64,000 bases of DNA from Heliocidaris tuberculata (Eukaryota; Echinodermata; Echinoidea; Camarodonta; Echinometridae): NCBI GenBank assembly GCA_025618425.1, contig CM046845.1, positions 32,490,277 through 32,554,276 of the forward strand, read 5' to 3'. Below the pieces are notes generated by a model that was not told the DNA's origin, searched no databases, and saw only the letters and a program-made list of their open reading frames with translations. The position numbers and the translations under genes are program-made. This document shows, one piece after another, positions 57,001 through 64,000 of this stretch; within the stretch, counting starts at the first letter, position 1, and the number at the start of each line of letters is the position of its first letter.

Positions 57001-60000
57001 ATCTATGGCAACTACACTTCCTGTATACATCTCCTCACTCTTTCAGCAACATAGAACGTCATATTCTCTAAGATCTGCATCAGCTCCTTCTTTTGTCATT
57101 CCCAAATCCCATAAACAAGCTGGCTTTAAATCCTTTCAGTCCCTAGCCCCACGTCTCTGGAACAATCTCCCATCATTTTTAAGAAACAGTGCTTCATTAG
57201 ACATCTTCAAAAAACACCTGAAAACTTACTTGTACAACTCTGTCAATTAGACTGATTGACAAGCGCCTTGTATCCTATGGAAAAGGCGCTATATAAATCC
57301 AAGTATTATTATTATTATTATTATTTAATTAACACGGATCAGTTTCGAAGCTCTCAGGCGCCACCCACGCGCCTGATACACAGGTCACACGGAATACACG
57401 CAAGTAGAACGTAAGTAGCACACGTCCAGCAGGTATAAGGCGCACGCAAAACTCGCCAAAATCCTTGTCCGCCCGCAGAAATTATTCTGCGTGCTGGAAA
57501 ATCCATACACGCAACAAGCCCGCGTAGCTTGCCCGGAAAGGCGTGACAGGGCCTTTATTAATTCTAAGTTTAGTAAGTAGCCATTCTAACAATAATTTAT
57601 CAACTTTTGACTCCTTTAGTGATACCCTTCCCAGTTGAATATACTGTAAAGTAACACAACAATTCATCATTTATTCTTTACAAACCTTTTAACTTTCATA
57701 ATTTTTCCAATGTCTGTCCGTGACTAACTGATCAGGCTCATAGGACAACTATTTTTATATGTCGTCAATATCATATGTAATTATTCCAACTGGTATTTGC
57801 CATTTGGCCTGGATCTGCCTGGGCATCGAATTGACCCTCACCCTCTCTGTTTGTGACCCTTAGAGCAAAGAATATGTGGCATGCATATGGACCAGGAAAG
57901 AGATTATTCGGAGGTCAAATCATCGGTCAAGCAATGGTAGCTGCTGGAAGGACAGTCAATCCTGCACTTTCCATTCACTCACTCCATTCATACTTTGTAA
58001 AAGCAGGTAATTTTGACAAAGTAAAATACAATATATAATTACAAAGAGATTATATTTTCTAATAAGGTATGACTATTGAATATGAAGAGTAAGATATCTA
58101 TTGAAATCACAAAGAAAATTGTTAAGCAAGTTTAGCATACTATATCTGACCTCCTAAGCACTAACAACTTTGTTAAAGGAGAATGAAACCCTGGGGAAAT
58201 ATCCATTTTAATGAAAAGAGAGGATAGAGAGAAGCAATTTTTAAAAAAGTTCCATCAAAATCGTTTGCGAAATGAAAAAGTTATGAAAGTTTGAAAAGTC
58301 TCAATTTACTTTCTTTGGTGATCCTCAAATTGGCAATGTTGCTTCAAAATGACATGTCTAGTAGTACAACTCTCAATATGTTTTGTACACAAAATTTCAT
58401 ATTTTCTCCATTATCTATAAAGATGCTGCTTGTCTTTTTTTGAACTCAACATATCTTGTGTCAAATACATTTTCCCATGATATATCTTGAGCTAAGAAGG
58501 AGACAAGTTGCACCTTGAGAGATAATGGGGAAAATATGAAATGTTGTATACAAAACATATGGAGAGTTGTACTACTAAACCTGTCACTTTGAAGCAACAT
58601 TGCCATTTTGAGGATCGCCATAGAAAGTAAATTGAGACTTTTCAAACTTTCATAACTTTTTCATTTCGCCAACGATTTTGATGGAATGTTTTAAAAATTG
58701 CTTCTCTCTTTCCTCTCTTTTGAATTTCATTAAAATTGATTTTTTTTCCCCAGGGTTTCATTCTCCTTTAATGTTAGTGGTATTTTTGCCACTGTATTAC
58801 AGTGGAACTGTGTTTTAAAGAACACTGTAAAACAAATCATTCTTACACCAGGGAGCAGGGGTTGGTCTAGCGGTAACGTCTGCGGGCAGATCTCTGTATT
58901 CGCCTAGACACTGACTCTGATTGGACCAAGGTTCGAATGTCAGTCCAAGGAGTTCTGTGATAACTCCTTGGTCAGTCACCTCTTTCAGATGATGACGTTA
59001 AAGCAGGGAGGGTTCTGTGATAACTCCTTGGTTAAAGGTCGGTCCCATGTATATGTAAATAATCATATTTGATTGATACATGTCTGTAAAAACCCAATTA
59101 ATTTTGCTGGCCCCACATTTTTTTTCAGCCCTGATTCAACGAGGTTCCAATATAACAAGGTAATTTCCTTAGTCCCAAGGACTTTGTTATTTTAACGAGA
59201 TTCAACTATATTCTTTGTTTCTACTCTGTTTTCCCTCAGGAGATTCTTCCTTACCCGTACTCTATCGGGTAGAGAACCAGAGGGATGGAAACAGCTTCTG
59301 CACACGCTCAGTAGAAGCCATTCAGAACGGCCGTATCATCCTAACCATGATGGCATCTTATCATAAATTTGAGGAGTCTCCGTACCATCACCAATACGTC
59401 ATGCCTGAAGTACCCGATCCTGATACTATGACAACAGACATGGAAGAACTGAAGCAGTTTGTACAGTAAGTACCTTGTCATTACAAATCTATGTCACCCA
59501 CACTCTCTCTGTACATCTTGTCACTCTTCCAGCAACAGACAACATCATATTCACTTCGATCTATATCAGCCCCTTCCTGTCTCATTCCCAAATCCCGAAA
59601 ACAGGCTGGCTTCAAATCTTTTCAATTAATTACCCCACGCCTTTGGAACAAGCTCCCTGCATTTCTAGAAAATAATGCTTCACTTGACTTCTTCAAAAAA
59701 ACACAGATCTATATATCTGAAAACATCCCTCGACAAGAGTCGACAATTCTTAATTTGTTCATAGACTAAGGGACAGCAACCTGTATCCTCTGGAAAGCTG
59801 TTGTATAAATCCAATTATAATTATGAGGTCCTTCATTTGGATCATATGATAACATCTGCACATATCTTGTTTGAGCTATGAGAGCGTTGACCTGTATACT
59901 TTGACATGGAGTCAACATCCATATGACTCTCAGCAGACCATGTGAGCATTTCTTTGCTCTATGACAGTTTTCTCAGTCACCCTTATTAGTCACCCGTTTT

Positions 60001-62708
60001 CATCAAATTTTATATTCCGTTCTATTGACTATAAGGCCTCTACTCGTTTTGTATGCATATAAACAACAACAAAAGACGACCTTTTTTTTTTCCTTTGACA
60101 CAAAACACCTACATTGCTTGAAATATTTCAATACACTTTTGATCATTTGTTCACATATACCATTCAATCACCTGTTTTTTTACTTGAAAATATGAAATAG
60201 TAATTGGTGACTTGCATGTTTATTTCTTACAGGAATCCAGATATTCCAGAGAGAACCCGCAAATGGGCCCAGAAACAGCTAGCGCAAGAGATCACTTTTG
60301 AAACCAAGAGAGTTGACAGAGAAGAATTTTTCACCAAAGGTTTTGACCAGCCTTCTGAACCAAAACTCATGATTTGGGTCAAGGTCAAAGGTGACATAGG
60401 AGAAAATACAGGTGGGATAATGAATGCTTTTCTGTTCATTATTTTTTTGTCCCCGCCGAACGAAGTTCGCGAGGGGACTATGAAACGGGCTCCGTACGTG
60501 TGTGCGTGTGTGTGTGTGTGTCCGTCCGTCCGTCCGTCCGTCCGTGTGTGCTCAAATGTTAGAAAATGCTACTTCTCCGTCATTTCTTGGCCGATTTTGA
60601 TTCCGATTGTTTTATCTGATAGGGCTGGGTGGGGGCTACCAAACTTCTACACAGAATTTTGAAATTCATTAATTATGCAAATTTATGCAAATTTATTCAA
60701 AATCGACGAAAAATGCTACTTCTCTATTTCACATCGGATTTTGATTCCGATTGTTTTATCTGATAGGGCTGGGTGGGGGCTTCCAAACTTCTACACAGAA
60801 TTTTGAAATTCATTAATTATGCAAATTTATGCAAATTTATTCAAAATTGACGAAAAATGCTACTTCTCCTCTATTTCACATCGGATTTTGATTCCGATTG
60901 TTTTATCTGATAGGGCTGGGTGGGGGCTTCCAAACTTCTACACAGAATTTTGAAATTCATTAATTATGCAAATTTATGCAAATTTATTCAAAATTGACGA
61001 AAAATGCTACTTCTCCTCTATTTCACATCGGATTTTGATTCTGATTGTTTTATCTGATAGGGCAGGGTGGGGGCTTCCAAACTTCTACACAGAATTTTGA
61101 AATTCATTAATTATGCAAATTTATGCAAATTTATTCAAAATTGACGAAAAATGCTACTTCTCCTCTATTTCACATCGGATTTTGATTCCGATTGTTTTAT
61201 CTGATAGGGCTGGGTGGGGGCTTCCAAACTTCTACACAGAATTTTGAAATTCATTAATTATGCAAATTTATGCAAATTTATTCAAAATTGACGAAAAATG
61301 CTACTTCTCCTCTATTTCACATCGGATTTTGATTCAGATTGTTTTATCTGATAGGGCTTGGTGGGGCTTCCAAACTTCTACACAGAATTTTGAAATTCAT
61401 GCAAATTTATGCAAATTTATGCAAATTTATTCAAAATGGCTGAAGGTTCATAAGGGGTTTTCATGTTTTATATTTCAGTTGTATACATGCATTGTTGGTA
61501 TTCTCTTCTTTTGCATGCAGTAACATTATTATTTTATTCACTAAAGTTTTTCATTGAAGTTTTAAGGTTCAGGCTAGTTAATTTCCACAGATCTGCACTT
61601 CCGGCGGGGACATTTATTACGCATAGCGTAAATTACTCATTCACTTGTTTACCTTATCATGGAATAGATTAGAAGTAAACTTACAGGAAATGTACAGATA
61701 TCACAATTGATGGAAAAGTAAATTAGCAAGGAATATATGCATTAAATACTACTGCATGTTTAATATGTAATTATTAATCAGATAGAAATCAAGTAAACAC
61801 ATTTCAAATTTTTGTCTGCAATGTCTGTGAGTTTTAAACACATTTATCCTGAATTCCATACTTGATACATGTGGCAGATATAAGTGAAAACAGATTCTTA
61901 AATAATCTCATTTTCTCTTTTAATAATTGTTTTCATGTCATGTTACCCTATAGCCTGTACTTCAGTTTGATTAGAATAGCTAGGTAACCTGTTCTCGCTA
62001 TGTTCTGTGTTTGAAAACAGTGACTAAAAGAGACAAATATATTATTTTAGAATTTGTTTTCTCTCAAAATTATTTTTTTCTCTGAATAAATGTTTTTGAT
62101 TTCTCCTTCTCAATGCAGGGGAAGATGGCATCGACATGCAACATTGTTGCCTAGCCTACATATCAGACCTCTTTCTTGCTAATATACCATACATGCCTAA
62201 CAGAGATATACCCCTCGGTATGATGTGTTCATTGGATCATTCTATGTGGTTCCATGCACCATGTCGCATTGATGAATGGATGCTGTACGAGTGTGAAAGC
62301 CCACAATCTGGTAAGTGAACCGAGAATTGAACCAATAACCTTGAACCCATGCAACCCCCAGTCAAGTGATCGAACCACTTGACTTTGGCACATTCACATG
62401 GAGTCGTGGGTTCAGATAGAATCAGAATATAGTCCTATGTATACTCTAGATGGCAGTGAAATGGTTTATTTAACAATTTCATAATCAAGGAAAGATTATA
62501 TAGTCTATGGACCTGACTGTGCAGTGAAAAAGGGTACTCAGAGACGGGTCGTATTTCCGGTTCTTGACAATGAATTAATGAGAACGCTCGCTTTTCATCT
62601 TCATGTGCAGGTCATGGGCGCGGTATGTCCCTAGGTCGATTCTGGAGGCGTGATGGTGTCCTAGCAGTGACTGTAGCGCAGGAATCTCTCTTTAGACCCA
62701 AGCTCTGA
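50853..62708 (+). CDS. ACOT8: ACOT8, acyl-CoA thioesterase 8 (6 exons, 357 or 315 aa)
   Basis: TesB-type double hot-dog thioesterase that hydrolyses acyl-CoAs to free acid and CoA; peroxisomal in vertebrates. Exons: 50853-51088, 57864-58006, 59240-59465, 60233-60411, 62119-62310, 62611-62708; 1074 nt from the first ATG, in phase. GDLRSVLVSTVLNLETLD, RLFGGQIIGQAMVAAG, SLDHSMWFHAP and WMLYECESP are near identical to human ACOT8. The catalytic trio expected from TesB/ACOT8 is present: Asp278 (YISD), Ser303 (LDHS) and Gln349 (VAQE). From ATG 50979 the protein is 315 aa (human 319); upstream ATGs at 50853 and 50868 add a basic 42- or 37-residue extension. It ends PKL, not SKL. Head to head with MEAK7. 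Confidence 0.96.
51555..51730. repeat. Minisatellite
   Basis: Units resembling ACCCCTAAATGGCGTAA, with AGATTATGTAAAATAT between them, repeat about four times with decay. Confidence 0.75.
51891..52022 (+). repeat. Poly-C-bracketed dispersed repeat, copy C
   Basis: CTGCCCCCCACTTTTTTGAG, TGGACACGC, GGGAAATCAAATCAGC, a run of about 16 C, ACTTTCAAAAACGCTC and GCGACCCC. Same order as copies A and B. Confidence 0.75.
53125..53452. mobile_element. Non-autonomous element, copy B, nested in copy 3
   Basis: Matches 21913-22266 over most of its length (CACGACCTC to AACCTCGCATAAGTGTGAGT) but lacks about 50 bp at its left end. Confidence 0.65.
54382..54571. mobile_element. Short TTAA foldback element (190 bp)
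   Basis: TTAAAGGGAAAGTCC start; its end, reversed, is TTAAAGGGAAAGTCTC. The right terminus is tandemly repeated (ACTTTCCCATTAAAGAGAGACTTTCCC). ACOT8 intron 1. Confidence 0.65.
55122..55141. repeat. Poly-C tract (about 20)
   Basis: Uninterrupted C run preceding CACAGGAATC in ACOT8 intron 1. Confidence 0.9.
56000..57331 (+). mobile_element. 5 prime-truncated CR1/L2-like LINE with ATT tail
   Basis: Reverse transcriptase frame (56009-57250), then about 50 bp of 3 prime UTR with GGCGCTATATAAAT and a tail of about seven ATT units. No endonuclease region is present, so it is a truncated insertion. Nested in the TIR element above. Confidence 0.88.
56009..57250 (+). CDS. Reverse transcriptase, partial, non-LTR retrotransposon (413 aa)
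   Basis: QSAYRESHSTETAL, DLSSAFDTVDH (catalytic Asp42), GIPQGS (about 100-104) and YADD (Asp134-Asp135) are the canonical RT motifs in order, followed by the CR1/L2-type C-terminal region (LLHELHWLPVADRI, APRLWNNLP, LKTYLYN). The frame has no stop or shift over 413 codons, indicating a young copy. The first Met is simply the first in the truncated frame; the endonuclease and N-terminal RT parts are missing, so it cannot be autonomous. Confidence 0.9.
   Translation: MLDPMQSAYRESHSTETALLSLQNNVLCAIDNRQAVFLLMLDLSSAFDTVDHTILSLRLAEDFGLGDKVLSWFRSYLSNRSSRVQVKGSFSSDQCLKFGIPQGSIIGPQLFTYYIRCIGNIITQHSIQYHVYADDIQLFTIFDPTKPGDAACAYFRLSKCLEDLQSWLIMNKLKLNSAKTEFFIAASQSHLTRLNNLSFSIGDQNIPISSTIRNLGVVFDGEMKMSDHVTQLCRSLNWQVYNLNRIRRYLDQETCHNVVRALLLSRLDYGGCLLGGISKQDLGRLQRLQNKCARLICQKPKWSHATPLLHELHWLPVADRIQYRILVQTFKSMATTLPVYISSLFQQHRTSYSLRSASAPSFVIPKSHKQAGFKSFQSLAPRLWNNLPSFLRNSASLDIFKKHLKTYLYNSVN
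57864..58006 (+). CDS. ACOT8: ACOT8 exon 2 (aa 79-126)
   Basis: RLFGGQIIGQAMVAAG, HSLHSYFVKAG match human RLFGGQIVGQALVAA, HSLHCYFVRAG. Acceptor ACCCTTAG, donor GTAATT. Confidence 0.96.
58173..58771. mobile_element. Large TTAA foldback element (599 bp)
   Basis: TTAAAGGAGAATGAAACCC and GGGTTTCATTCTCCTTTAA ends with TTAA at both edges; arms of roughly 270 bp are near-reverse complements. A subfamily distinct from the 590-bp AATCCAACCT elements. ACOT8 intron 2. Confidence 0.85.
58800..59208. mobile_element. pogo/Tigger-like MITE, copy 3, interrupted by a SINE
   Basis: CAGTGGAACTG start flanked by TA (58798-58799); decayed right end TTCAACTA followed by TA. The inner right part (GAGGTTCCAATATAACAAGG, CCAAGGACTTTGTTAT) matches copy 2. 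About 230 bp of tRNA-like SINE sits inside. Confidence 0.6.
58849..59090 (+). mobile_element. tRNA-derived SINE
   Basis: TGGTCTAGCGG at about 58863 fits a pol III A box and GGTTCGAATGTC at about 58930 a B box. The body contains a direct repeat, TTCTGTGATAACTCCTTGGT at about 58952 and 59012. Inserted in the pogo-like MITE. The exact right boundary is uncertain. Confidence 0.6.
59240..59465 (+). CDS. ACOT8: ACOT8 exon 3 (aa 127-201)
   Basis: LPVLYRVENQRDGNSFCTRS matches human LPVLYQVERTRTGSSFSVRS; H-H-Q-Y-V-M-P-E-V-P matches MQHQFSMPTVP. Acceptor TCCCTCAG, donor GTAAGT. Confidence 0.96.
59484..59825 (+). mobile_element. LINE 3 prime fragment, same family as 56000-57331
   Basis: Encodes YSLRSISAPSCLIPKSRKQA and APRLWNNLP-like TPRLWNKLPAF, collinear with the C-terminus of the RT at 56009-57250, then a decayed tail. 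Begins only about 19 nt after the exon 3 donor. Confidence 0.85.
60233..60411 (+). CDS. ACOT8: ACOT8 exon 4 (aa 202-261)
   Basis: W-A-Q-K-Q-L-A-Q-E-I-T-F-E and PKLMIWVKVKGDIGE correspond to human AAQEVPIEIK and PKQMFWVRARGYIGE. Acceptor TTCTTACAG, donor GTGGGA. Confidence 0.94.
60448..61612. mobile_element. TIR element with (TCCG)n and a 147-bp tandem array
   Basis: Perfect 11-bp inverted ends TGTCCCCGCCG (60448-60458) and CGGCGGGGACA (61602-61612). After the left end come a CGAAC/GTTCG hairpin (60457-60469), a TCCG microsatellite (60521-60544) and the tandem array. A TTACGC/GCGTAA hairpin lies just outside the right end (61617-61631). Non-coding. Microsatellite plus satellite core recalls Pearl/Helentron-like elements, an analogy only. 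Confidence 0.75.
60571..61440. repeat. Six-copy tandem array, 147-bp period
   Basis: The word GATTTTGATTC begins six units; the following TTCCG-equivalent positions are 60601, 60745, 60892, 61039, 61186 and 61333, giving spacings of 144 and then 147 four times. Inner copies are almost identical; first and last are diverged. Confidence 0.92.
62119..62310 (+). CDS. ACOT8: ACOT8 exon 5 (aa 262-325)
   Basis: Carries catalytic Asp278 (AYISD) and Ser303 (SLDHSMWFH) and ends WMLYECESP. Acceptor CAATGCAG, donor GTAAGT. Confidence 0.97.
62611..62708 (+). CDS. ACOT8: ACOT8 exon 6 (aa 326-357)
   Basis: GRFWRRDGVLAVTVAQE aligns with human GRLWRQDGVLAVTCAQE, keeping Gln349. The protein stops after F-R-P-K-L, so the peroxisomal tripeptide is PKL. 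TGA at 62706-62708. Confidence 0.96.
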
Positions 62709-64000
62709 GGATTGCTCCATGTTTCTTGCCTCTTAACAACTCACAAGAAAGACCAGTTCAGCAGAGACCAGGTAGCTGCAAGACGAGAAATCCATCAAAT
62801 CAGTCTACATCTGCACTCAAGTACAATATTTAGTACATTTTCTAGGGTCTGTGTATGCATTTTGAGGGTGAGTATACCATTGTAAATCATAGATTACAGT
62901 AATGATAACTGTTTTATATAGGATTTTTCCTGCTACAGTATATTATCGATGAGTTGTAATGATAATCAGAGTCAAAGGTCTTTTGTTTGATATTTACAAT
63001 ACCTAGAGATATGGGGCATTGATCGACAGTACGAGCATCGATCGATCAATCTGATCCATGGCTCATGTCTAGTAATTTCATAATGCTTGCTAAATGATTG
63101 CAGTGGCAATTACACTTTTACTTCTGAGATTAACAGTCAGAAATAAGCAGTTAAGGTTGCAGCTGTAATTGAAAAGTTATATGTTGCCCTTGCACTGGAA
63201 TCATCCACACTTTATATTTAGTTATAGGTTTAAAAACTTTGTGGGAATTATTATTATTGTTAATGGAATATTTTCTGTATAAAAGTTTGTATTCATATTT
63301 CATGGACACTTAAAGCAGTATATCTGAAAAATATGTATCGTCTATCAAGGGCATTATCATCTAATGTTACTACGTACTCGAAAGCGGGTTGATGTAGCAT
63401 CACTTAATTCATTTACATAAATCTATTTGTTCTATTATTACTTGAATGTATATGATAGATCGTGATGTTGGGATTTATATTGAACTGAAATATTAGTATG
63501 CTGTAGTATTTTGAAAATTGATTTGAATGTACATAACATGTGTTGGATAACAACTCCTTTTCTGAAACCCCCTCAAATCTAATGCTATACATTTTGAATA
63601 TAAGACTGTACTAACAAGCGTAACAAAGATGTTTTCATGCATGCAAACCGCTAACATAAATTTCACTCATTGCAAACTATTCACCAGAAAAAAAAAATGA
63701 TTCTATTTTGTGTGCTTTCTTCCAACTTATAGATATCATGATGATATGCATCATTCCTGTTCTGTTTGGTATTATTTGTTGAAAGAAAGGTGTGTTAAGA
63801 TTTTATCAGACAAATTGCAAAACAAAGCTCAAACTTATGCAGGCAATTTTGGTTATGAGTAGGGGATTTTCTATACACACATTTCTTTCATGTTTATAAG
63901 AAGTCTGATGCATATTTAAAGAAGGTATTTATCTTTACAGCACTTTAGCGGTAACAAATGTTAGAAGTTCTAGCTCAAAGTAATTGTTACATGGAATTTA
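62709..64000 (+). other. ACOT8 3 prime UTR / downstream flank
   Basis: AT-rich, no coding potential. No clear AATAAA was seen, so the transcript end is not set. Confidence 0.4.

Larger units (their letters stand above)
55303..57556. mobile_element. GC-rich TIR element split by a LINE
   Basis: Left end AAAGGCCCTGT, then (after about 9 extra bases) CACACCTTTCCGGGCAAGC; right end reversed AAAGGCCCTGTCACGCCTTT and CCGGGCAAGC. The outer parts (55303-56000 and 57335-57556) are GC-rich, full of CACGCAG/CCCGC-type words and lack a coding frame, unlike the AT-rich intron. An intact-looking LINE RT lies inside. Confidence 0.65.

Noticed and set aside
60571..61440. CRISPR-like array
   Set aside because: Contiguous 147-bp tandem units without spacers, in an animal intron.

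Overview
The window is animal nuclear DNA. Genes are split into short exons with GT-AG introns, intergenic DNA is AT-rich, and transposon relics and microsatellites are abundant. Protein similarity and the repeat types (TTAA-flanked foldback elements, long poly-C/poly-G tracts, CR1/L2-like LINEs with ATT tails, tRNA-like SINEs) suggest a marine invertebrate deuterostome. An echinoderm such as a sea urchin is the best guess, but this is inference and species was not determined. No prokaryotic system, CRISPR array, rRNA or intact tRNA gene was seen.

Four multi-exon genes were reconstructed by hand from splice sites, reading phase and family similarity; each is complete and in phase from ATG to stop. 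(1) TPX2, spindle assembly factor, minus strand, 24341 to 9254, 14 coding exons, 958 aa. (2) NAPG, gamma-SNAP, plus strand, 29499 to 37590, 10 exons, 318 aa. (3) MEAK7/TLDC1, TLDc-domain mTOR-associated protein, minus strand, 49816 to 44114, 8 exons, 498 aa. (4) ACOT8, acyl-CoA thioesterase 8, plus strand, 50853 to 62708, 6 exons, 357 aa from the first ATG or 315 aa from the ATG that matches the usual family length.

Layout: 1-9.0 kb is repeat-rich DNA with five TA microsatellites and one candidate TATA promoter with a first exon on the minus strand (about 3.25-3.41 kb). TPX2 and NAPG are head to head across 5.2 kb of repeats. NAPG and MEAK7 are tail to tail across 6.5 kb. MEAK7 and ACOT8 are head to head, with start codons about 1.0 kb apart. 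The four genes act in unrelated pathways (mitosis, vesicle fusion, mTOR signalling, peroxisomal or mitochondrial lipid metabolism), so this is ordinary animal gene order, not an operon.

Most unusual observations: the end of TPX2, corresponding to the kinesin-5-binding tail, is tandemly repeated about three times, and the second copy stays in frame past a single TAG; ACOT8 combines a presequence-like N-terminal extension with a weakened peroxisomal C-terminus (PKL); ACOT8 introns carry a nested transposon stack, a TIR element split by a LINE, and a TIR element built on a 147-bp tandem array; and related TTAA foldback elements of about 590 bp recur in both orientations.
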